Source: Vicinamibacteria bacterium
GTDB taxonomy: Bacteria; Acidobacteriota; Vicinamibacteria; Fen-336
Assembly: GCA_035570235.1 (NCBI GenBank)
Contig: DATMML010000072.1
Span: forward strand, 29,873 to 93,872
DNA: 64,000 nucleotides
Reading direction: 5' to 3'
Below the pieces are notes generated by a model. It did not search any database and was not told the origin of the DNA. It worked only from the letters and a program-made list of their open reading frames with translations. The translations under genes were made by a program, and so were the position numbers. Within the stretch, counting starts at the first letter, position 1; the number at the start of each line of letters is the position of its first letter. Of this stretch, positions 51,745 through 59,720 are shown piece after piece.

Positions 51745-53823
51745 TCAGTTGCGCGGGGATGGATAGTCCGGCTCGACAGAGATTCGAGGCTGGGCATCGA
51801 GAGCCAGAAGGAAAAAGCCCGTCTCGAGGTCGCTCTGGGGGCCCTGTGCATGCAGGCGGAGCAAGTCCGCCGCGTAATCAAAGTCGCGGTAGGGGGGAAG
51901 GCCGAACTCAGCGTTGTAGTTGACGGCGGTGATCTTGCGGACTTGAGTCTTGATCTCCTCGAGCGGAGGTAGCAGATGTGGAGAGTCAGGGCGAAGACGA
52001 AGGATATCGAACGGGGTGACCTTGTCGATGTCGGTGAACGGGTCCTTGCGGCGTAGGAGCTCGTTGATTGCCGCGACGTTGATCGCCGAATCAAGAACGT
52101 CTGGCCAGAGTTCCCCATTCCTCGAGAGGTCCTTGGCGACCAGATAGGTCTGGAAGGCAACCTCGGCGCGCAGGTCAGGAACATCCGAGAAAAACTCGCC
52201 CTTGAAGGGGAGTCCGTGGGATCGTAGCTTCGACACTGCGAGAAGGAGCCACGGATTGCTACGCCCCTGAGGGGAGGCCTGTGTCGGGACGAGCTTTCCC
52301 GGGACCGGCACGAAGTCCGCCCCCGTCTTCAAGCCGGCCGCCTTGGGCAGGAGAGCGGTTGCATTGGCTAGCTCCAGATCCATCGCGCGCAGGCTTCCAA
52401 CCAGGAACTCGTGAGCCTTGTCCCAGAGTTGTCGATCATGGGTTGCTTCGCCTGCGGACGCCACGAGGATCGCGCGGAGAGCCAGGCCTTCCGGCTTGCT
52501 CCAGTCCGCGGTGGGGGATAGACCACGGGCGACTTCGGCGGCGATCCTTCCTGCGGCGCGGCGTTCCGAGTCGCGAGCCGCCGGGTCTGGTTCCCGATAG
52601 CTGAGTTCGGCCAACACGACCCCGGCATAGGCAGCCAACTCGCCGGTCGACGCCAGTTGGCGCTGGGCCCAGTTGCGCACGCAATCCAGGTAGCGCGCAT
52701 CTCCCGTCTTGTCGAAGGCGGAGAGGAGGCCCCAATAGAACGCGGCCGCACCTGGACTCGGAGTGCGGGGGGCCGAGCGTTTGGCGTCGTTTTCGAGCGC
52801 TTGATCCGCCAGGTGCTTAAGGAGGTTGCCCTTTGCAAGCTCCTCCATGCGGACGGCCTTCTTGCCGGCGTCGGTCACGGCCTCCTTGCGATTCCGGCCA
52901 ACGAAGTGCAGGAAGGAGTCCTTCAGAGGCTCGCCCTGGGCGAGTGGAGTCTGGAAGCCGAGTAGCTCGCCCACTGTGGGGGCCACGTCGGTCTGGTAGG
53001 CGGGCCTATCGACCACGACTCCCTTCTTGGTGTCCGGACCCAGCACGAGCAGCATGATGTGCCGGCAACCCTCACAGAGATCGCCGTGCTCGGCGAACCC
53101 CTCACGAACGCCGTCGAGGTGGTACCCGTGGTCATTCGTCAGAATCAGGGTCGTATGGCCCTTGTAGTAGGGGTCCGCCTCGATCGCTTCCCAAAGCTGG
53201 GTCAGGAGTCCGTCTTGGTGCTCGACGGCCTTTGTATGCCAGTCCCAATGTCCGCTGTGCGCCAGGTGGTCCGTAGCACCGAAGTTTGCGAAGACAAGTC
53301 GGGGGCGGTCCCGCTTCAGGGCGTCGAGGAGCTTGGCAAGGACGTCGGAGTCGTTTTGAAGTGTGCTCTCTCCGATGTCGATTTCGAACTTAGGCTCGAA
53401 CCGATTCGAGTAACCGGGGAAGGACGTTGTAGGGTCGTACGCGTATCGGCCCTTTCCGAAGAGAACCCACACTTTCTCTGCCGCGACGTTTTGCTCGTCG
53501 GCGAGATAGTCGAAGATCGTGGGCATTGTTTGGCGTGCCCCCCGGTTTCGCATCTTCTGCCATGTTCCCGTGGCGAGCGTCGAGTGTCCGGCCTTCGTAA
53601 TGGTCACGCCGTTGTTGTAGAAGTGACTGTAGAGCGTCCCTTGAGGACGCAACTCCTTCCAAAGGCGGGGGATGAATCGATGCTCCGGGTCACCAAACGT
53701 CCTCTCCCAAGAAACGCCATCCATGACGGCGATCACGACGTTCTCCGTCTGATAAGGTCCCGCGGCTCTTGCGGGTACGCCGACAAACGCCAGAGCAGCA
53801 AGCAACCACTGTGCGCGTCTCAT
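51745..53823 (-). CDS. Alkaline phosphatase superfamily protein, exported
   Basis: A 692-residue protein with a signal peptide ending near ARAA. The first ~300 residues are a phosphodiesterase/nucleotide pyrophosphatase-like alkaline-phosphatase fold: Asp35 in AVMDGVSW, a Thr nucleophile within GVTITKAGHSTLATG (Thr76 probable), FGATDHLAHSGHW and TNDHGYHLDG. The C-terminal half is largely helical and looks like an alpha/alpha-toroid; I do not recognise it. Such proteins cleave phosphate mono- or diesters or sulfate esters. It diverges from the CocE-type hydrolase over a region carrying three operator-like motifs, and a plausible promoter lies 70 nt upstream. Confidence 0.8.
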   Translation of the reverse strand: MRRAQWLLAALAFVGVPARAAGPYQTENVVIAVMDGVSWERTFGDPEHRFIPRLWKELRPQGTLYSHFYNNGVTITKAGHSTLATGTWQKMRNRGARQTMPTIFDYLADEQNVAAEKVWVLFGKGRYAYDPTTSFPGYSNRFEPKFEIDIGESTLQNDSDVLAKLLDALKRDRPRLVFANFGATDHLAHSGHWDWHTKAVEHQDGLLTQLWEAIEADPYYKGHTTLILTNDHGYHLDGVREGFAEHGDLCEGCRHIMLLVLGPDTKKGVVVDRPAYQTDVAPTVGELLGFQTPLAQGEPLKDSFLHFVGRNRKEAVTDAGKKAVRMEELAKGNLLKHLADQALENDAKRSAPRTPSPGAAAFYWGLLSAFDKTGDARYLDCVRNWAQRQLASTGELAAYAGVVLAELSYREPDPAARDSERRAAGRIAAEVARGLSPTADWSKPEGLALRAILVASAGEATHDRQLWDKAHEFLVGSLRAMDLELANATALLPKAAGLKTGADFVPVPGKLVPTQASPQGRSNPWLLLAVSKLRSHGLPFKGEFFSDVPDLRAEVAFQTYLVAKDLSRNGELWPDVLDSAINVAAINELLRRKDPFTDIDKVTPFDILRLRPDSPHLLPPLEEIKTQVRKITAVNYNAEFGLPPYRDFDYAADLLRLHAQGPQSDLETGFFLLALDAQPRISVEPDYPSPRN

Positions 53824-53880
53824 GGCCTCCCCCTCATCGCGATCCTCCCCAGAACCGGGTTTTCGGACCTTTTAATCGAT

Positions 53881-53899
53881 ATTGCTCAACATGTCAACA
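53881..53899 (+). promoter_or_regulatory. Operator-like motif, site J
   Basis: Plus-strand ATTGCTCAACATGTCAACA differs from site A by one base (TTGCT for TTGTT). On the minus strand TTGACA (53897-53892) with TAAAAG 17 nt later could be the phosphatase-like gene's promoter, so the site covers its -35. Confidence 0.65.
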
Positions 53900-53934
53900 C
53901 TTGACTACTTAGGAACCCAGCTGCTATCCAAACT

Positions 53935-53944
53935 AGTGAACAAT
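53935..53944 (-). promoter_or_regulatory. Operator-like half site
   Basis: Minus-strand ATTGTTCACT matches the left half and is nearly the same as in site F (CTTGTTCACT). With site K, 3 nt away, it forms the inverted repeat GAACAAT-AGC-ATTGCTC. Confidence 0.4.
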
Positions 53945-53947
53945 AGC

Positions 53948-53962
53948 ATTGCTCAACACGTC
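53948..53962 (+). promoter_or_regulatory. Operator-like motif, site K
   Basis: Plus-strand ATTGCTCAACACGTC, left part of the consensus without a good right end. TTGCTC (53949-53954) and TATGCT (53973-53978), 18 nt apart, form a possible promoter for the CocE-type gene. Confidence 0.5.
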
Positions 53963-54055
53963 CGATGTGGCATATGCTGGCGAGTGATAGGGTTCGGGCT
54001 CGCCGGCAGCAGCACCCGATAGGCCGTCTCCCGGCATGCTTTGGGAGGGGATGTC

Positions 54056-55999
54056 ATGACCAAGCCATCGTGCGCGCTTAGAGCATTGCGCCCGGTCGTC
54101 CTCTTTGCCCTGAGCCTGCCCGTCGCGTGTCTACTCTGGAGCGCTCTGCGCGCCCAAGACTCCACACCCAATCCGTACGACGCCAAAGCCCATTACCGCA
54201 AGCAAGAGTTCATGATCTCAATGCGCGACGGCGTCAAGCTCTACACGGCGGTTTACCTCCCACTCAAGCAGGAACCGGCCCCGTTCCTCCTGTTTCGCAC
54301 GGTTTATGGTGTTGGAGCTTACGGACCCGACCAATTCGCCCACCAGATGGGGCTTTCCGACCAGTCTCATTCGATAGAGGACGAAGGCTTCATTTTCGTT
54401 CGTCAGGACGTTCGCGGGAAGTTTCGCTCGGAGGGTGCATTTGGCACCATGCGGCCGATCTTGGCTGAGAGGCACGGAACGCAAACGGACGAGAGCACGG
54501 ATACCTACGACACGATCGAGTGGCTGCTGAAGAACGTCTCCGGCCACAACGGCCGTGTGGGCCTCTGGGGCATCTCGGCGTCCGCGACTCAAGTGCTCTA
54601 CGGAATGATCTCCCCGCACCCGGCGATTCGAGCCGCCTCTCCTCAGGCGCCAGCGGTTGACATGTTTATCGGAGACGACTTCCATCACAATGGCGCGTTT
54701 CGCCTCTCCTACACGTTCTTTTGGCTCTCCCGGAACGCTCGGGTCCGTAGCGGTCCGTCAGACTCGGAAGGGCGTCCTTTCGACATGGGCACGCCGGACC
54801 AGTACCGGTTCTATCTCGATATGGGCCCGCTCAGGAATGCGAACGCTAGGTACCTCCACGACCAGGTTCCTCTGTGGAACCAATACATGGAGCACGGCAG
54901 CTACGACGAGTTCTGGAGCAGTCGCAACATGCTTCGGCATCTGGTCAAGATTCCCTTTCCTGTTCTTACCGTCGCTAGCTGGTTTGATGCTGAGGACTTC
55001 TATGGCCCGATGAGCGTCTATCGACAACTCAAGACCACTTCACCGGACGCCCGCAGATACCTCTTCGTCGGGGCCTTCGAACACGGCGGCTGGAACGAAC
55101 ATCCCGACGGCAATTCACTAGGAAACCTCAGGTTCCAGGGCGACCCAGCCGTCTTCTTCCGCGAGAAGGTCCAACTGCCTTTCTTCCGACACTACCTAAA
55201 GGACAAGGGACCGCTCGACCTGCCTCCCGTCCTCGCATACGAGACCGGCGTGAACGAATGGCGGAACATGACCGAATGGCCGCCGCAGACGACCGAGAAG
55301 CGCTTGTTCCTGCGGGAGAACCACGGCCTCTCCTTCGATCCTCCCACGCAAGCAGGGGTCGCATACGACGAATACGTCAGCGATCCCGATCACCCCGTGC
55401 CGTTCACAGTGGAAGTGCGCCGCAACCCCGGTCAACTGTGGATGGTGGAAGACCAACGCTTTGCGGCCACCCGCCCCGACGTACTTGCCTACGAGAGTGA
55501 GCCGCTAGCCGAGGACCTCGTGGTAGCGGGCCCGCTCACGGCGCAACTAGTCGTATCAACCTCCGGGACGGACGCTGACTACATCGTCAAGTTGATCGAC
55601 GTCTACCCAGGCAACGCGCCCAACGACTCTCCTAGGGCCTGTGGCCCGCCCATGGGTCACTATCAGCTCATGCTCTCCGCCGAGGTCTTGAGAGCAAAGT
55701 TTCGGGAAAGCTTTGTCAAGCCGGAGCCGATGAAGCCTGGAGTTCCAACTGGGCTGACGATCCACCTCCCCGAGCGCCTCCACCGTTTCCGGAAGGGTCA
55801 TCGTCTCATGGTGCAGATCCAAAGCACGTGGTTCCCCATCATCGATCGGAACCCACAGCAGTTCGTCGACGTCTATAGCGCCAAGGAGGCGGACTTCCAG
55901 AAGGCCGCCCAGCGTGTTTACAGGAGCGGCGACCATCCGTCATACCTTACGCTCCCGCTCCTAACCGACGGCAACAGCGCTTCCGGAGGAGGCCATTGA
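54056..55999 (+). CDS. CocE/NonD family hydrolase (S15-like), exported
   Basis: A 647-residue member of the cocaine esterase / alpha-amino acid ester hydrolase / glutaryl-7-ACA acylase family. The alpha/beta-hydrolase domain has a probable triad of Ser174 (GLWGISASATQ), Asp311 (ASWFDAEDFYGP) and His343 (GAFEHGGW); the C-terminal jelly-roll (~400-635) is the typical X-Pro dipeptidyl-peptidase-like domain. The elbow is unusual: relatives normally have GxSYxG or similar after Ser, while here it is S-A-S-A. The ATG at 54056 has GGAGGGG at 5 nt, and a signal anchor ends near LRAQD. It would act on amino-acid esters, amides or acylated amino acids. Promoter and two operator-like elements lie just upstream. 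Confidence 0.85.
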   Translation: MTKPSCALRALRPVVLFALSLPVACLLWSALRAQDSTPNPYDAKAHYRKQEFMISMRDGVKLYTAVYLPLKQEPAPFLLFRTVYGVGAYGPDQFAHQMGLSDQSHSIEDEGFIFVRQDVRGKFRSEGAFGTMRPILAERHGTQTDESTDTYDTIEWLLKNVSGHNGRVGLWGISASATQVLYGMISPHPAIRAASPQAPAVDMFIGDDFHHNGAFRLSYTFFWLSRNARVRSGPSDSEGRPFDMGTPDQYRFYLDMGPLRNANARYLHDQVPLWNQYMEHGSYDEFWSSRNMLRHLVKIPFPVLTVASWFDAEDFYGPMSVYRQLKTTSPDARRYLFVGAFEHGGWNEHPDGNSLGNLRFQGDPAVFFREKVQLPFFRHYLKDKGPLDLPPVLAYETGVNEWRNMTEWPPQTTEKRLFLRENHGLSFDPPTQAGVAYDEYVSDPDHPVPFTVEVRRNPGQLWMVEDQRFAATRPDVLAYESEPLAEDLVVAGPLTAQLVVSTSGTDADYIVKLIDVYPGNAPNDSPRACGPPMGHYQLMLSAEVLRAKFRESFVKPEPMKPGVPTGLTIHLPERLHRFRKGHRLMVQIQSTWFPIIDRNPQQFVDVYSAKEADFQKAAQRVYRSGDHPSYLTLPLLTDGNSASGGGH

Positions 56000-56392
56000 G
56001 CGGTGAGAGCGGGAGAGCGTGTGACACAAACGGCTCCGGTGGGTACGATTGCAAATGGCGTAGGCGGCTGACACACACCGCTGGGTACCAGCTGCGAATT
56101 GGACGGGACCACTTCGGGGCGGGACGCGCCAAGTTCCCCCGGCTGGCGCTGGCAGCACACCTCGAGGGGCCGGGTCAGAGGCCGCGCTACTCCTGTGTGG
56201 TGTCCACGAGCGACCAGTATCCTGCTCATAAGCTCTAAGCGTGCAACACCCGCAATCGACAGACTGTTCTTCCAGTAGAACTCAACGGGTTGGTGAGGTC
56301 GGGTCCGCCGTGTGCCCCAATCCGCGCTGGTGCTGGATGTCCACTAACGCGGAGCGCTTCCCGAGATGTCCCCAGGCGAGCAGAGCGTGACA
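56000..56392. other. Intergenic stretch of about 390 nt
   Basis: Between the CocE-type gene and serine hydrolase 5. Several short frames overlap here on both strands, with no recognisable content. No promoter or operator motif was identified. Confidence 0.4.
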
Positions 56393-58054
56393 ATGCGATT
56401 CCTCCTTGCCGCTTTGAGTGTTCTGTGCCTTGTTGATGACAATGGGAGTCAGCGAGAGCCAGTCGTTGGGCATACGTCACAAGACACCCTCCCCGGCCTG
56501 AAAGAGTGCCTCCAGCGTGAACTGGTGCCAAGGGGCTTTGCCGGCGCGGTGCTGGTGGGGGATCGTGATGCGACGCACTTTCAGCAGAGCTACGGCCAGG
56601 GCCTCACCTCCGAGACAAAGTTCTATATCGCGTCGATTTCGAAACAATTTGCCGCCATCGCGGTGCTGAAGCTCCAGGAGGGGGGCCGACTCAGCGTCGC
56701 AGACGAGATCTCGAAGTTCCTGCCGGCCGTACCTGTGGACAAGACGCATATCACGCTTCATGAATTACTGACGCACACCTCCGGCTTGCCACAGCAGTAT
56801 GCTGCTGATGGCATCGTCGACCGCGGGGCGGCAATTCGGGCGGTCTTGGCCGAACCCTTGCAATCCGCCCCAGGCGAAAAGTTTCGCTATACCAATGACG
56901 GCTACAACCTCGTGGCGGCGATCATCGAGATCACTGCGCGCCAACCGTACGAGGCCTTTCTTAGGCGCGAACTGCTAGACCCCATCGGTCTGGCCGACAC
57001 AGGCTTTTGGGGCGAACCGACGACTCATGGCGCACTAATCGCTCCCACCATGCGCCCGATTGAGCCCACGCCGAATTGGGGATTCCGCGGGGCCACTGGA
57101 ATGTACTCAACCACGACTGACCTGTATCGCTGGACCCGCGCCTTGCTTGACCACCGGATCCTTTCGAGTGCGACCACGAACACGCTCTTGCAGCCCTATG
57201 TTTCGACGTCCGCTGGCGACTATGGCTACGGCTGGTTCACCTCCGCGACGCCCCAAGGCAATAAGCTGTGGACGGCGGGTTACGAGGACTTTGGTCACAG
57301 CGGCATTGTCACTGCGTATCCAGGGGGCAGAATAAGCGTGGTACTTTCAAGTGCTGGAGAGGTAGGGGGCAAGCCGGCCCGAGACGTCGCGAATGCAGCG
57401 ATCGACCGTGCGCTCTTTGGGCCAAGCTCGCAGTGCGGTTCGAACCCGATCATCGAGGCGCTCGATTCGACCAAGCACCTCGTGCCCTACAGCGTGAGCC
57501 TTGAGGTCACGACCTACGCGGGACGAAAAGGGGTGCGGCTCTTGAACCAGCCGCCGCTCGGCTCGGATACGATGGCGGTCGTTCAAGGAACCGACTTACA
57601 GGACGGCACGATTGATGTGGACGTAGCCGGCAAGCCTGTCGCGGGTGCGTCCACGGGCGCTCGGGGCTTTATCGGGATTGCGTTTCGGATCGGCACCAAT
57701 CCAGCGGAATACGAATGCTTCTACCTGCGCCCCACGAACGGGCGTGCCGACGACCAACTCCGCCGGAATCACTCAACACAGTACATCTCCGCACCGAAGT
57801 TCGACTTTGACCGCTTTCGCCGAGAGGCACCAGGTGTGTACGAGTCATACGTCGACCTGATACCCGGAGCTTGGACGCACATCCGTATCGTGGTGCGGGG
57901 GCAGTCCGCCAAGCTCTTTGTCAACGGAACCAGTCAGCCCGTTCTGATCGTCAACGACGTCAAACACCCCGCGCGCTCCGGGCCCGTCGGCTTGTGGATC
58001 GGGGACGAGACCGATGGCTATTTCAGCAATTTGCGAATAGAACCTGAGGGGTGA
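56393..58054 (+). CDS. Serine hydrolase 5 with C-terminal lectin-like domain
   Basis: A protein of about 553 residues. The S12/class C-like catalytic domain (~35-350) has SISK (81-84), YTN in KFRYTNDGY and GHSG (FGHSGIV) as third motif. The C-terminal ~185 residues (VTTYAGRKGVRLLNQPPLGSD, DLQDGTIDVDVAG, WTHIRIVVRGQSAKLFVNG, GYFSNLRIEPEG) form a concanavalin A-like/LamG-type beta-sandwich, as in family-16-like or DUF1080 sugar-binding domains. This fusion differs from the extensions of serine hydrolases 1 and 3. ATG 56393 is followed by a signal-like segment; ATG 56366 is also possible. The DSD1-like gene follows 60 nt later on the same strand and could be co-transcribed. Confidence 0.83.
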   Translation: MRFLLAALSVLCLVDDNGSQREPVVGHTSQDTLPGLKECLQRELVPRGFAGAVLVGDRDATHFQQSYGQGLTSETKFYIASISKQFAAIAVLKLQEGGRLSVADEISKFLPAVPVDKTHITLHELLTHTSGLPQQYAADGIVDRGAAIRAVLAEPLQSAPGEKFRYTNDGYNLVAAIIEITARQPYEAFLRRELLDPIGLADTGFWGEPTTHGALIAPTMRPIEPTPNWGFRGATGMYSTTTDLYRWTRALLDHRILSSATTNTLLQPYVSTSAGDYGYGWFTSATPQGNKLWTAGYEDFGHSGIVTAYPGGRISVVLSSAGEVGGKPARDVANAAIDRALFGPSSQCGSNPIIEALDSTKHLVPYSVSLEVTTYAGRKGVRLLNQPPLGSDTMAVVQGTDLQDGTIDVDVAGKPVAGASTGARGFIGIAFRIGTNPAEYECFYLRPTNGRADDQLRRNHSTQYISAPKFDFDRFRREAPGVYESYVDLIPGAWTHIRIVVRGQSAKLFVNGTSQPVLIVNDVKHPARSGPVGLWIGDETDGYFSNLRIEPEG

Positions 58055-58114
58055 AGACCCGCGCCGGTCCGAAATCGGTGCGGGGGCTGCCGCTAAAGCC
58101 TTGGAGGCCAGCCA

Positions 58115-59209
58115 GTGACGCGATCCCTCCACGACGTCCAGACGCCCGCTGTCCTTGTGGATCTCGATATCCTGCAGCGCAACGTCTCACGGATGGCGGA
58201 GGCCGCTCGCCGGTGCGGAGTTGCGCTGCGGCCCCACGCCAAGACGCACAAGGTTCTCGAAGTCGGGCGGATGCAGATTGTGGCGGGTGCCCGCGGCCTC
58301 TGCCTGGCAAAGCCCAGCGAGGCCGAGGTTTTCGCCGCCGCGGGCTTCGACGACATCTTTCTGGCCTACCCGATCGTCGGGCATGACAAGGGGCGGCGTC
58401 TCCTCGCTCTTGGGGATCGGCTTCGTTTGACCGTAGGCGCGGACAGCTTGGAGGGGGCTCGGACGCTGGGGGACGTGTTTCACGCTGCGGGCCGGCGTCT
58501 CGACATCCTTCTTAAGATCGACGTCGGCTCGCACCGCGTCGGCGTTCCTCCGGAAGACGCGATTGAGATGGCGCGTCGGCTCGTGGAGCTCCGAGGCCTG
58601 CGACTACGGGGCGTTTTCACTCATTCTGGCCTCGGCTATCACTCGATGACGCCGGAAACGGTGGTGGAGGCCGGCCAAAGCGAGGGCCGGATCATGGCCG
58701 AAGTCGCCCAAGCCTTGCGGAACGAGGGTCTTCCGGTGGAGGAGGTCAGCGTTGGCTCCACCCCCACCGCGCTCTCCGCCATGGCTGTGGGCGGTGTGAC
58801 GGAATGCCGGCCCGGAACCTACGTCTACCAAGACGCCTCTCAAGTGAACCTCGGTACGTGCAGTCTCGAAGACTGCGCGCTGACTGTTCTCACGACCGTG
58901 GTTAGCGTGCCCGCCCGCGACCGGGCAGTCGTCGACGCCGGCAGCAAGACCCTATCCAGCGATCAGCTACGACCGCAAGTCGGTGGCCATGGCTGGATTG
59001 TCGGTCGGCAAAGCCGGGTCCAGCGTCTGAGCGAGGAGCACGGCGTCATAGACTTGGTCGAGGGGGAATCCTTGCGTGTCGGCGAGCGCGTGCGCATCCT
59101 GCCCAACCACGCCTGCGTCGTCTCGAACCTCCATGACGAGATCCTGGCGGTGCGCGAAGGCCAAGTCGAAGCAGTGTGGAAGGTTGCCGCTCGCGGACGG
59201 GTCCAGTGA
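58115..59209 (+). CDS. DSD1 / D-threonine aldolase-like PLP enzyme
   Basis: A 364-residue fold-type III (alanine racemase-like N-terminus) PLP enzyme of the D-serine dehydratase / D-threonine aldolase family. Lys43 in RPHAKTHK is the Schiff-base lysine. The C-terminal beta-domain carries the zinc pair in PNHACVV, seen in DSD1 and D-threonine aldolases. The family acts on D-hydroxy amino acids, giving pyruvate and ammonia, or glycine and an aldehyde. The start is GTG 58115, with GGAGG 8 nt upstream. It is the last catabolic gene of the island, after serine hydrolase 5, and fits a pathway degrading D-amino acids freed by the M55 peptidases. Confidence 0.87.
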   Translation: MTRSLHDVQTPAVLVDLDILQRNVSRMAEAARRCGVALRPHAKTHKVLEVGRMQIVAGARGLCLAKPSEAEVFAAAGFDDIFLAYPIVGHDKGRRLLALGDRLRLTVGADSLEGARTLGDVFHAAGRRLDILLKIDVGSHRVGVPPEDAIEMARRLVELRGLRLRGVFTHSGLGYHSMTPETVVEAGQSEGRIMAEVAQALRNEGLPVEEVSVGSTPTALSAMAVGGVTECRPGTYVYQDASQVNLGTCSLEDCALTVLTTVVSVPARDRAVVDAGSKTLSSDQLRPQVGGHGWIVGRQSRVQRLSEEHGVIDLVEGESLRVGERVRILPNHACVVSNLHDEILAVREGQVEAVWKVAARGRVQ

Positions 59210-59720
59210 CGACCCGTCAAGTCTGATCGCCCCCGGGAATGGCTAGCGGCGGTCCGACGGGCTGAAACGTCGTCTGCCTCTTCTACCTGCTCTCTGCCGC
59301 TTCGTGGCAGAGGAGCTGACCGGTCTTCAGGCCGTCTTCGACCGCAGCCGGCTTAAGGTCGGACTCCTGGCCGAGAGTCTTCCAAACGGGGTCGCTTCTA
59401 AACCAATTGAGCCAATTGGTAGAGAGCACTGGATCGAATCCCCGGGCGTCTAGGCGCAGCTGCGAAGGCTTCAACCCAAACAACCGGGGTGGCGTAAATG
59501 ACCTAGGTCCCGGCAGCCCCGGGCCCTATAGGCAGAGCCGTCGTCGCACGGCCCACACAGAAAAGTCATGAAACTTTCACAACGCACCACAATCATGCGT
59601 CGAGAAAACGGGAAGAACTGGCCAAGGCTGTTCCACGTGAGTTCCACTGGTCAAGGCCCGGAAACGGCCGGCGGCGTGTGAGCCGGGCAGCAGGAGTGAC
59701 GTCTCCTTGGGAGGCTTCCA
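59210..59720. other. Intergenic stretch of about 510 nt
   Basis: Upstream of TonB receptor 3. A CCAATTG-AGC-CAATTGG inverted repeat lies at 59403-59419. Shortly after is GGATCGAATCCCCGGG, similar to a tRNA T-arm, but no complete cloverleaf could be drawn. A minus-strand frame at 59283-59483 is not recognised. The shared operator motif is absent. Confidence 0.4.

Noticed and set aside
59395..59450. A possible tRNA or tRNA remnant, with AATTGGTAGAG and GGATCGAATCCCC
   Set aside because: There is too little sequence between the D-arm-like and T-arm-like parts for an anticodon arm, and no acceptor stem pairs.
59283..59483. A 66-codon minus-strand frame upstream of TonB receptor 3
   Set aside because: The sequence is not recognised and there is no ribosome site or conserved feature to support it.
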